25,313 nt of DNA, taken from positions 1-25,313 of the forward strand of contig URDJ01000038.1 in assembly GCA_900546615.1 (NCBI GenBank), given 5' to 3'. The position numbers were made by a program, and so were the translations under genes. The notes below the pieces were generated by a model, which saw only the letters and a list, made by a program, of their open reading frames with translations, was not told the DNA's origin and did no database searches. This document shows, in pieces, positions 1-6,840 of this stretch (position 1 is its first letter; each line of letters opens with the position of its first letter). This stretch comes from an uncultured Eubacteriales bacterium (GTDB lineage: Bacteria; Bacillota; Clostridia; Oscillospirales; Oscillospiraceae).

Positions 1-55
1 GTATGACGGCCTTCGTATAGGTGGAGCCGACGTCGCATCCTCCGTAGTATTTCAT
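1..55 (-). CDS. 2-hydroxyacyl-CoA dehydratase activase, N-terminal fragment (BcrA/BadF/HgdC family)
   Basis: Only the first 18 codons are in the window; the gene continues past the left edge. The visible protein starts MKYYGGCDVGSTYTKAVI. The DVGSTYTK stretch is the phosphate-1 loop of the ASKHA-fold ATPases that activate 2-hydroxyacyl-CoA dehydratases and benzoyl-CoA reductases. In that family a homodimer holding one [4Fe-4S] cluster hydrolyses ATP to push a low-potential electron into the dehydratase. An AGGAGG ribosome binding site lies just upstream at about 71-76. It is the fourth gene of a minus-strand operon, 47 bp after the large dehydratase subunit, which fits an activase serving that enzyme. 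The family call rests on a short stretch plus context. Confidence 0.8.
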   Translation of the reverse strand, partial: MKYYGGCDVGSTYTKAVI

Positions 56-102
56 TATATAATCTTCCTCCTAATAATCTTTTTATTGGATCACAAGAGA
101 CT

Positions 103-1842
103 TTACCAGGTGATGTCGTCCTCGAACTCGATGAGGCTCTCGTCCGTGGGCTCCGCCTGAATGATGGCGCGCATATAGTTCGTGACCTTGGCGCGCATGT
201 CGCGGCGGGAAACGGTACGCGGGTCCATGAGGTCGTGCTCGACCCAGATGAGGTGCAGTCCGCGCTCGCGTGCCTGCTCGTCGAACAGGCCCTGCAGGCC
301 CGCCATCGTCTTGCAGCACACGTGCTGGTACATGATGATGAAGTTCGCGTTGAACTGCTCGCACACCTTCCACAGCTCGTCCAGCACGTGGACGTAGCCG
401 CCGTTCGTGTGCTTGCGCATGACCATGCGCTCGTACAGCCTCGCAAGGTCGCGGATGGCCTCTTCCTTGTCGGTCGTATTCAGTTCCTTCGTGAAGTTCA
501 GGCTCTCCATCTCGACCAGCACGCCGATGCCCCAGGCGTTGGCCAGCCAGTTCGAGAAGTTCGCGTAGTAGTGGGCCGGGCAGCTCCAGACCACCGCGCG
601 GTACTTCATCGGATGACGGTAAGGATCGCACTTCTCCTCGTAGGACTGGAACATCAGCTTGCGGACCTTGTAGAAGGTCTTCATGACGCTCGGCTCCAGG
701 CCGCCGTCCATCTCGTAGTTCCACTTGCGGAACAGCTCGTAGCAGGGGCCGATCAGCTGCGGGTACGGGGTGGAGTTCATCTCCCACTTCTCCATCTCCA
801 TCTTCGTCTGCTCGTTGAAGCGGCGGATGACGGTGAAGTAGTGCTCCCAATCCCACTTCTCGCCGGTGATCTCCTCCACCCACTTGATGCAGTGCCACAT
901 ATCCTGCGCGCCGCACTCGACGGTGTCCTCATCGTCGTAGCGCACGGGCAGCGTGAGCGGGAAGGTCGGCAGCTTGAAGCGGCGGTCCTGATAGCTCGTC
1001 GCCATATCCGAGCCATCGCAGGGCGTCGAGGTCGAGATAAAGCCGAGGCCGCAGTGCGGCAGAGCGTCGAGGATGGCGCAGCCGCATTCGCTCGTCGGCA
1101 CCGGGCAGGTGTCAGACGGCAGGCCGTAGCTCTCGACCGCGTCGATATACGGAATGCAGATGAGCTGGTCGAGCTCGGAGACGAGGAACATCGGGATGAG
1201 CTGGTACGGGATACCGATGAGGCCCGGGAAACCGGCCATCATCTGAGCCATCGTCATCTCGTCGAACAGCATGAGCTTGTCGTTTATCTTGTCGTTGCCG
1301 CCGATGCGACGGTCGGCCATCAGCAGCGTGGCGATGACGTTCTCGACGTAGCGGTACACGTCGGCCAGCAGCAGGCGGTTCATCGTGACGGCCCTGCCGC
1401 GGTAGCCCAGCGTGTTGCGGTCGAAGAACGCGACGGACGCGAGGTAGGAGCTGAACCAGCGGTACTCAAACAGGCCCAGCGCTATGCTCATCGGGTCGCG
1501 CATGACCATCTTTATCATGTCCGCCCAGAGGATGAGCCAGTTCTGGAAGTCGCGGGCAGTGGACTCGACGCCCTTCCACTCGCGCCTCGTAAACGCTATG
1601 GAGCCCTTCTGGTACAGGCGGCCGAGCTGGCGCTCACCGTTTATGAACCTGTCCCACTTCTCCGCCGGGGAGAGCGCCACGAAGTCCTTCCACTCGCTCT
1701 GGATGCGCTCCTTGTCCATGCGCAGCTTATTGAGCTGCTTTTTCTTTACGTCCTTCCAGTCGATCTCGGAGATCATTTCCTTCCAGATCTTGAGGTCGCC
1801 GGGGACATTTTTCTTTATCCACTCAATATTGGTTTTAAGCAT
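103..1842 (-). CDS. 2-hydroxyacyl-CoA dehydratase-family protein, large (beta-like) subunit, 579 aa
   Basis: This is a member of the HgdB/BcrB/FldC-like dehydratase superfamily, whose two related subunits each carry iron-sulfur clusters and, after one-electron activation, remove water from 2-hydroxyacyl-CoA or reduce other difficult substrates. Visible features are a Cys-rich central block (C246, C253, C255, C264, C275, around SDTCPVPTSECGC), a second block at C421 (VVWSCPAHYY), and a C-terminal HVCCKTM motif (C509, C510) followed by an IWVEHDLMDPRTVSRRDMRAK segment, matching the end of the family fold. At 579 residues it is clearly longer than the roughly 330-440 usual for these subunits. 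The extra length is mostly a charged, Trp-rich N-terminal part of about 150-200 residues with no recognisable motif. The ATG is preceded by AAGGAGG and lies one base after the stop of the small subunit, so the two are probably translationally coupled. The substrate cannot be told from sequence. Confidence 0.82.
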   Translation of the reverse strand: MLKTNIEWIKKNVPGDLKIWKEMISEIDWKDVKKKQLNKLRMDKERIQSEWKDFVALSPAEKWDRFINGERQLGRLYQKGSIAFTRREWKGVESTARDFQNWLILWADMIKMVMRDPMSIALGLFEYRWFSSYLASVAFFDRNTLGYRGRAVTMNRLLLADVYRYVENVIATLLMADRRIGGNDKINDKLMLFDEMTMAQMMAGFPGLIGIPYQLIPMFLVSELDQLICIPYIDAVESYGLPSDTCPVPTSECGCAILDALPHCGLGFISTSTPCDGSDMATSYQDRRFKLPTFPLTLPVRYDDEDTVECGAQDMWHCIKWVEEITGEKWDWEHYFTVIRRFNEQTKMEMEKWEMNSTPYPQLIGPCYELFRKWNYEMDGGLEPSVMKTFYKVRKLMFQSYEEKCDPYRHPMKYRAVVWSCPAHYYANFSNWLANAWGIGVLVEMESLNFTKELNTTDKEEAIRDLARLYERMVMRKHTNGGYVHVLDELWKVCEQFNANFIIMYQHVCCKTMAGLQGLFDEQARERGLHLIWVEHDLMDPRTVSRRDMRAKVTNYMRAIIQAEPTDESLIEFEDDITW

Positions 1843-1843
1843 C

Positions 1844-3040
1844 TTATTTGACCTCCTTGCCCTGCTGGATGCGTTTAATCTCCAGGGATTCCACGAAGGC
1901 CTGGAAGCGGGTGCGGAGCTGTCCTGATGTCTTTGCGTTGTACGGCCTGTCGATCGTCAGCACCGGGTGACCGTAGTCCTCATACTGGATGTGGCTCGCC
2001 AGCGCGCGCTCGAAGCCCCAGAAGTCGCAGAACTTCACGTTCTCGTAGATGATGCCGTCGGCGTTGAACTCCTTCGCCAGACGGTCCGCGGTCTCGCGCC
2101 TCTGGAAGATCTTCTCGTCCGACATGAAGCGCGGACACTCGCTGGTGATGAGGTAGTGGCGGCAGATCTGCACGAGAGCGGGCTCCTCGTCGTTCAGCTC
2201 TATCACTTCCCTGCCCGGGAACACGCCGAAGCAGAAGCGGTCGAACGCTATGAACGCCCCTGCATCCTCCAGCATACGGGTCAGGTTGGGATCGTCCACC
2301 TCGGAGCCGACGATGCCCACACGGCAGCGGTACCAGGGCTTCGCATCCGGCTCGCGGGTCTTGATCTCCTCCAGAGTCTCCTGCAGATAGGGCAGTATCA
2401 GCCGTTGCGGGCAGCAGAAACTGACCATGTTGATGATGTGGAACTCATAGCCGGTCACAGGCGGATTGTCCAGCTTGCGCAGCTCGCTGATCTCCGTGAT
2501 GATGCGGCAGATCTCATTGTGCCTCTGCACGGCCTCGCGCAGGGCGGCGTCGGAGATGTCCACGCCCAGCTTCTCGTGCATGACGTTCAGCACCCTGTTC
2601 TGCATCTGCGTCACATAGTGCTTGAGCGTGTAATCCGTATACTTATAAGGTATGTCCGCGTGGGTGACGAAGAAGTTCGGCTTGTCGATGCACTTGAGCA
2701 GCTCGATGTTCTCCATGCAGCGGTTCATCTGCGCGCAGGCGTCAACACCGCAGATGCCGTCCAGGAAGTTGTAGCCGCCCTCGATCGCCCTCTCGACCAG
2801 CGCGCGGCAATATTCACATGTGTAGTTAGACATGTAATAAGAGGCCACGTCTATGCTTCCGGTATTGGGAGCGCGCATCCTGACCGAGAAGCAGTTGTCT
2901 ACATTGAGAAGCACTTCCGGCATGTGATAGCAGGTGAAGCCCAGCGCCAGCTGGCCCTCCTCCTTCGCCTTGCGTATAAGCTCGTTATGCGCATCGTCCA
3001 GCAGGTTCTCAAAGTAGATCAGATGCTTAAGATCTTTCAA
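1844..3040 (-). CDS. 2-hydroxyacyl-CoA dehydratase-family protein, small (alpha-like) subunit, 398 aa
   Basis: This is the partner subunit of the dehydratase-type enzyme. Family landmarks are GFTCYHMPEVLL at residues 34-45 (C37, the usual first cluster ligand region), YTCEYCRALVERA with C75 and C78, and LDGICGVDACAQMNRC at about 93-108. The later VGIVGSEVDDPNL segment is typical of the C-terminal half. The length is normal for the family. The start is a TTG at 3040: it has a GAGAGGTG ribosome binding site about seven bases upstream, there is no in-frame ATG before residue 39, and the frame upstream soon hits a stop. It sits 15 bp downstream of the CooC-like gene and one base before the large subunit. 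It could be a true 2-hydroxyacyl-CoA dehydratase or one of the less understood double-cubane-cluster reductases of the same superfamily. I cannot separate these by eye. Confidence 0.82.
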   Translation of the reverse strand: MKDLKHLIYFENLLDDAHNELIRKAKEEGQLALGFTCYHMPEVLLNVDNCFSVRMRAPNTGSIDVASYYMSNYTCEYCRALVERAIEGGYNFLDGICGVDACAQMNRCMENIELLKCIDKPNFFVTHADIPYKYTDYTLKHYVTQMQNRVLNVMHEKLGVDISDAALREAVQRHNEICRIITEISELRKLDNPPVTGYEFHIINMVSFCCPQRLILPYLQETLEEIKTREPDAKPWYRCRVGIVGSEVDDPNLTRMLEDAGAFIAFDRFCFGVFPGREVIELNDEEPALVQICRHYLITSECPRFMSDEKIFQRRETADRLAKEFNADGIIYENVKFCDFWGFERALASHIQYEDYGHPVLTIDRPYNAKTSGQLRTRFQAFVESLEIKRIQQGKEVK

Positions 3041-3055
3041 ATGTTTACACCTCTC

Positions 3056-3823
3056 TTATAAAATCTCTATTCTTCGGAGCGCTTCCCTCACTCCGTAGAG
3101 GACCTTGGACCCAGCGGGAAGTTCGAACACGCTCTTCCCCTGGATGTCGTTTGCAGCATGGCTGTCGTCCGCTTCTATGAACGCCAGTATCTCCACGCCC
3201 GCTATCTTGATATACTCGTTCAGCTCCGGGTTCGTCACCCGGTTTATTATAGCGCCGATGTGGTCGTACATCACGAGCTCGTCCGCGACCTCCTTGATGG
3301 TCTCCGCAACATGAGTACCCTTCCGGCTCTGGTCCGATATGAGTATCAGGTGCGTTACCTTCTCCATGACGCGACGTTGGATCTGCTCTATCCCGGCCTC
3401 GCCGTCTATCACAACGTAGTCGAAGTCGCCCGCCAGCATACTGACGACCTCCTTCAAATACGCATTCACGCTGCAATAGCAGCCCTCGTTCTCAGGCCGG
3501 CCGATCGCAAGAAACGAAAAGCCGTTTGTCTCGACCATCGTGTCGAAGATCCTGAACCGGGACTCGTTGAGCATCTCGATAGCCTCCCTGGGCCGGCCGT
3601 CCTCCGCGCTCTTTATCACCGCACGGCGGATGTCGTCCAGAGACGATGTGACCTTTACCCCCAGCGCCGTCGAAAGCCCGACGGCCGGGTCGGCGTCTAT
3701 CGCCAGGATCCTCGCGCCCGGTCTGTCCTCCGTGAGCACACGCACTATCGTGGCCGCAAGCGACGTCTTCCCCACGCCGCCCTTGCCCGCAAGGGCTATT
3801 ATCCTGGCCTGTCCTTCGCCCAT
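3056..3823 (-). CDS. CooC-like P-loop ATPase (MinD/Mrp superfamily, nickel-insertion type)
   Basis: This 255-residue cytoplasmic ATPase belongs to the SIMIBI/MinD group. It has a deviant Walker A GKGGVGKTS at residues 13-21 with the signature lysine, an IDADP motif at about 42-46, and a VVIDGEAGIE switch/Walker B segment at about 137-146. A CYC motif at residues 115 and 117 matches the CxC that binds nickel at the dimer interface of CooC, the ATPase that helps insert nickel into CO dehydrogenase. The ATG at 3823 is preferred over an in-frame TTG one codon earlier because AGGGGG lies seven bases upstream of it. No CO dehydrogenase gene is in view. Instead it leads an operon of two dehydratase subunits and an activase and diverges from two nickel-type genes. 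The likely role is ATP-dependent metal or cluster insertion, but the client protein is inference. Confidence 0.85.
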   Translation of the reverse strand: MGEGQARIIALAGKGGVGKTSLAATIVRVLTEDRPGARILAIDADPAVGLSTALGVKVTSSLDDIRRAVIKSAEDGRPREAIEMLNESRFRIFDTMVETNGFSFLAIGRPENEGCYCSVNAYLKEVVSMLAGDFDYVVIDGEAGIEQIQRRVMEKVTHLILISDQSRKGTHVAETIKEVADELVMYDHIGAIINRVTNPELNEYIKIAGVEILAFIEADDSHAANDIQGKSVFELPAGSKVLYGVREALRRIEIL

Positions 3824-3876
3824 CAACTACCCCCTCTCGTATTTGTTAAAGAGCAACGAACGCTTGACAATAAGTT

Positions 3877-3905
3877 AGCATACATTGAGCCATTTTACAA
3901 GTCAT
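3877..3905 (-). promoter_or_regulatory. weak candidate promoter for the CooC-like/dehydratase operon
   Basis: Reading the minus strand, ATGACT (3905-3900) and TATGCT (3882-3877) are 17 bp apart, each matching 4 of 6 sigma-A consensus bases. Transcription would start about 45 bases before the ATG at 3823. This is the best candidate in the 183-bp divergent gap, but it is weak. Confidence 0.35.
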
Positions 3906-3931
3906 AAACTATACATTCAGATATTTTTTTG

Positions 3932-3960
3932 TTGAATGTCTCCAAGCTATGTGCTATGAT
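3932..3960 (+). promoter_or_regulatory. sigma-A-type promoter for the His-rich protein/cooT pair
   Basis: TTGAAT (3932-3937) and TATGAT (3955-3960) are separated by exactly 17 bp, 50 bp before the ATG at 4010. An AAGGAGGT ribosome binding site follows at 3993-4000. The layout is close to consensus and correctly placed. Confidence 0.72.
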
Positions 3961-4009
3961 TTAAGCGGCCGGAAGGCCATTTTAAGGAAGATAAGGAGGT
4001 GGCGTCGCC

Positions 4010-4348
4010 ATGACATACCCGAAATTGCTGCTGCACGAGGGCGGGCACGGGCACGCCGGCGGCAGCGGCGGCGGCGGCGAGGCGCATGAGCACGCGCACG
4101 AGCATGTGAGCGGGCATCATCACGAGCACGGGGACACGCCCGAGCTGACGCCGGAGCAGACTCTGGCGCTCATGAGCTATATGCTCGAGCACAACCGCAG
4201 CCACGCCGAGGAGCTGCACGGGGTGGCCCACGCGCTGGAGCATCAGGGCAAGCCCGAGGCGGCAAAGCTGGTCTCGGAGGCTGTCCACTGGTTCGGCCAC
4301 TGCAACGACAGGCTGGAGGAGGCCCTCCGGCTGGTAAAGGGGGAATAG
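4010..4348 (+). CDS. histidine-rich small protein, candidate nickel-binding/storage protein
   Basis: This protein of 112 residues has two parts. The first 43 residues are Gly- and His-rich with 11 histidines, including HEHAHEH and GHHHEHGD clusters. From about residue 47 there is a predicted helical domain with histidines one helical turn apart (H61/H65, H70/H74/H78, H93/H97), so metal ligands could line one face. There is no signal peptide. I do not recognise a named family. The closest functional analogy is CooJ, a His-rich nickel chaperone of CO dehydrogenase systems, although CooJ carries its His-rich stretch at the other end. The stop is two bases before the ATG of the CooT-like gene, so the two are co-translated and probably act together. 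Nickel is the likely metal from context, but zinc or cobalt cannot be excluded. Confidence 0.75.
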   Translation: MTYPKLLLHEGGHGHAGGSGGGGEAHEHAHEHVSGHHHEHGDTPELTPEQTLALMSYMLEHNRSHAEELHGVAHALEHQGKPEAAKLVSEAVHWFGHCNDRLEEALRLVKGE

Positions 4349-4350
4349 CC

Positions 4351-4542
4351 ATGTGCCTTTCCGATGCTTTTGAACTGGTCGGCGGGGAGAAAAAGCCCCT
4401 CATGAGCTACGTCTCAGGCATCAGCGTTGAGGACGGGAAGGTCACGCTCACCGACATGCTCGGCGCGCGCAAGACCGTTTCCGGCACGCTCAAGAGCGTG
4501 GACCTCACGAAAAACGTCATCCTCATCGCCGCGAACGAATGA
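4351..4542 (+). CDS. cooT: CooT family small nickel-binding protein
   Basis: This 63-residue protein starts MCLSDAFEL and ends with a KSVDLTKNVILIAANE strand pattern. It matches the compact, mostly beta CooT family: about 60-66 residues, an invariant Cys at position 2 that binds nickel in Rhodospirillum rubrum CooT, and a conserved D-then-V-L-I ending. In characterised systems CooT assists nickel loading of CO dehydrogenase. Here the upstream neighbour two bases away is a His-rich protein and the divergent operon begins with a CooC-like ATPase. No CO dehydrogenase is seen in the window, so the client may be elsewhere or may be the adjacent dehydratase-family enzyme. A strong terminator follows 11 bases after the stop. 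Confidence 0.83.
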   Translation: MCLSDAFELVGGEKKPLMSYVSGISVEDGKVTLTDMLGARKTVSGTLKSVDLTKNVILIAANE

Positions 4543-4553
4543 GCGCACAACGG

Positions 4554-4583
4554 AAAAGCCGCCTCGTGTGAGGCGGCTTTTTC
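4554..4583. terminator. bidirectional intrinsic terminator between cooT and pyrG
   Basis: A perfect 12-bp stem (AAAAGCCGCCTC at 4554-4565 with its complement at 4570-4581) closes a GTGT loop and is followed by T on the plus strand, with A at the other end giving T on the minus strand. It serves both convergent units, directly abutting the pyrG stop codon. Confidence 0.92.
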
Positions 4584-6197
4584 TCATGTCAGGCCCTCTG
4601 CGCGCTCGAGGGCCGCGCGCGTGAAGGCGGCGAACAGCGGGTGGGGCCTGTTGGGCCGTGACTTGAACTCCGGGTGGAACTGCACGCCGACGAAAAAGCG
4701 CTCGCCCGTCAGCTCCACCGCCTCCACCAGCCTGCCGTCCGGCGACAGGCCGCTGAGACACAGGCCCTTTGCCTGAAGGGTCTCCCGGTAATCGTTGTTG
4801 AACTCGTAGCGGTGCCGGTGGCGCTCGGTTATCACTCGCTCGCCGTAGCAGCGGTACAGCGTCGTGCCATCGGCGATGACGCAGGGGTAACCGCCGAGGC
4901 GCAGGGTGCCGCCCTTGTCCACGCTTTCGCTCTGGCCGGGCATGAAGTCGATGACCCTGTGAGGGCTGTCCGGGTCGAACTCCCCGGAGTTTGCGCCCTC
5001 GAGCCCCGCCGCGTCGCGCGCGAACTCGATTACCGCCACCTGCATGCCGAGGCAGATGCCGAAGTACGGCACGTGGTTCTCCCTCGCGTACCGCGCCGCG
5101 GCGAACATGCCCTCCGTGCCCCGGCAGCCGAAGCCGCCCGGCACGATGATCCCGTCCAGCTCCCTGAGGAGCTCCGTGCCGTCCGGCCGCTCCAGCTCCT
5201 CGGCGTCTATCCAGTCTATGTCCACCCGCGCATCCTGTGCCCAGGCCGCGTGCCGCAGCGCCTCGGCGACGGAAAGATATGCGTCGTGCAGCTTCACATA
5301 CTTGCCGACCAGCCCTATCCTCACCCGCCTGCGCGGTGAGCGCATCCGCTCCACCATCGCGCGCCACTCGGCGAGGTCCGGCTCCGGCGCCGCAAGCCCC
5401 AGCTCCCGGCATACCACCCGCGCAAGGCCCGCCTCCTCGAGCATCAGCGGCGCCTCGTAGAGGTTCGGCAGGGTGACGTTGCCTATGACGCAGTCCTCGG
5501 CCACGTTGCAGAACCCGGCCACCTTGCGGAAGATCGCCCTGTCCTCTATGGGCTCGTCGCTCCTGAGCACGATGATGTCCGGCGAGACGCCGAGGCCCTG
5601 CAGCTCCTTGACCGAATGCTGGGTCGGCTTGGACTTGTGCTCGCCCGAGGCGCGCAGATAGGGCACCAGCGTGACGTGGATATAGAGCGCGTTGCCGCGC
5701 CCGGCCTCGCGCCCGATCTGCCGTATGGCCTCGATGAAGGGCTGGCCCTCGATGTCCCCGATGGTGCCGCCTATTTCGGTTATGAGCACGTCCGCTCCCG
5801 TGCGTTCGGCCAGGGCGCGGATGCTGCCCTTTATTTCGTCGGTTATGTTCGGGATGGTCTGCACGGTGCTGCCGAGGTACTCGCCTCGCCGCTCCTTCTG
5901 GATGACACTGGAGTACACCCGTCCGGTGGTGAGATTCGAGAGGCTGTTGAGGTCCTCGTCTATGAAGCGCTCGTAGTGGCCGAGGTCGAGGTCGGTCTCA
6001 GCCCCGTCCGTGGTGACGTATACCTCGCCGTGCTGGTAGGGGCTCATGGTGCCCGGGTCCACGTTTATGTAGGGGTCCAGCTTCTGCGCCGCGACCTTGA
6101 GGCCGCGCGCCTTCAGGAGCCTGCCCAGCGAGGCAGCCGTGATGCCCTTGCCGAGTCCCGATACCACACCGCCCGTGACGAAAATGTGCTTTGTCAT
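4584..6197 (-). CDS. pyrG: CTP synthase
   Basis: This enzyme makes CTP from UTP, ATP and glutamine-derived ammonia in the cytoplasm. The 537-residue length is standard. The N-terminal amidoligase domain begins [18 protein letters not shown], the family's nucleotide-binding loop, and contains [19 protein letters not shown] (about 41-59) and [14 protein letters not shown] (about 141-154). The C-terminal class I glutamine amidotransferase domain has FGICLGMQ with nucleophile C382 and a late [10 protein letters not shown] carrying the His-Glu pair. The ATG has GGGAGG upstream. It is the last gene of a glnA - ANTAR regulator - pyrG unit, 16 bp after the regulator. This places a major glutamine consumer under whatever controls glnA. 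Confidence 0.97.
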   Translation of the reverse strand: MTKHIFVTGGVVSGLGKGITAASLGRLLKARGLKVAAQKLDPYINVDPGTMSPYQHGEVYVTTDGAETDLDLGHYERFIDEDLNSLSNLTTGRVYSSVIQKERRGEYLGSTVQTIPNITDEIKGSIRALAERTGADVLITEIGGTIGDIEGQPFIEAIRQIGREAGRGNALYIHVTLVPYLRASGEHKSKPTQHSVKELQGLGVSPDIIVLRSDEPIEDRAIFRKVAGFCNVAEDCVIGNVTLPNLYEAPLMLEEAGLARVVCRELGLAAPEPDLAEWRAMVERMRSPRRRVRIGLVGKYVKLHDAYLSVAEALRHAAWAQDARVDIDWIDAEELERPDGTELLRELDGIIVPGGFGCRGTEGMFAAARYARENHVPYFGICLGMQVAVIEFARDAAGLEGANSGEFDPDSPHRVIDFMPGQSESVDKGGTLRLGGYPCVIADGTTLYRCYGERVITERHRHRYEFNNDYRETLQAKGLCLSGLSPDGRLVEAVELTGERFFVGVQFHPEFKSRPNRPHPLFAAFTRAALERAEGLT

Positions 6198-6213
6198 ATC
6201 CCGCGCCTCCCGC

Positions 6214-6798
6214 TCATTCGTAGGTCTTTATCAGGTTGGAGGCCAGCTCGCGCTTGGAGACGCGCTGGTCCATGGCCTGTTTTTCTATGTATTTGTGCGC
6301 CTCGGCCTCTGTCATGCCGAGCCGCTCTATGAGGAGCCACTTGGCACGGTTCACGAGGCGTATCTCCTCTATCTTGTCTTCGACCGTGGCCTGGCGCTCC
6401 TCCATCCTCCGAAGCCGCTCGCGCGTGGCGCATAGCACGCGCAGGGACTGGCGTATTACCTGCACCGAGCTGGGTTTCGACACCGTGAGCACGCCGTACT
6501 CCGTCACCTTGGAGCACACGTCCTCGTAGAGCGCGGCCTTCACAAAAAGCAGCACCCCCGCGCCGGATTCGAGACATATGCCCGTGGCGAGGCGCACGCC
6601 GAAGTCGTCCGGCAGCGGCGAGTTTATGAGCACGAGGTCGTACTCCGTCTCGAACAGCCTGCGCCGCGCCTCGCTCACGCTGCCCGCGAAGTCCACCGGC
6701 CAGAAATCGGTCATGGGCAGGTGCGTGCGCATGGCGGTATTGAATTTTTCCGAGGCGGATACGACGAGCACGCCGTAGGTACGCTCGCTGAACACCAT
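6214..6798 (-). CDS. ANTAR-domain RNA-binding antiterminator with receiver-like domain (NitR-like)
   Basis: This 194-residue protein has an N-terminal receiver-like domain (residues 1 to about 120), a coiled-coil-like stretch rich in R/E (about 123-145), and a C-terminal ANTAR domain (about 140-190) with the typical [34 protein letters not shown] pattern spread over 146-182. ANTAR domains bind RNA hairpins and stop intrinsic termination. The usual phosphoacceptor aspartate of the receiver appears to be Asn ([12 protein letters not shown] around 54-65), so phosphorylation may not be the switch. It lies 42 bp downstream of glnA with a G-rich ribosome binding site, the arrangement of NitR in solventogenic clostridia. 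The two glutamine synthetase leaders nearby carry candidate target hairpins. The RNA-binding role is family knowledge; the targets are inferred. Confidence 0.88.
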   Translation of the reverse strand: MVFSERTYGVLVVSASEKFNTAMRTHLPMTDFWPVDFAGSVSEARRRLFETEYDLVLINSPLPDDFGVRLATGICLESGAGVLLFVKAALYEDVCSKVTEYGVLTVSKPSSVQVIRQSLRVLCATRERLRRMEERQATVEDKIEEIRLVNRAKWLLIERLGMTEAEAHKYIEKQAMDQRVSKRELASNLIKTYE

Positions 6799-6840
6799 GT
6801 CCGCTCCCCCCCTTTTTCCTCTGCGGGATACCGCTCCGGC

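Noticed and set aside
235..1851. Long plus-strand open frame opposite the dehydratase large subunit
   Set aside because: It mirrors the codon pattern of the minus-strand gene, has no recognisable domain and lacks a ribosome binding site. Similar antisense frames at 4674-5339, 7030-8079, 8985-10271, 10400-11764, 12328-13365, 15024-16208, 18230-19414, 21044-22312 and 22514-23482 were rejected for the same reason; GC-rich coding DNA produces them routinely.
3864..3892. Plus-strand promoter starting at the TTGACA at 3864
   Set aside because: No acceptable -10 box lies 16-18 bp downstream; the TTGAAT-17-TATGAT pair at 3932-3960 is much better placed.
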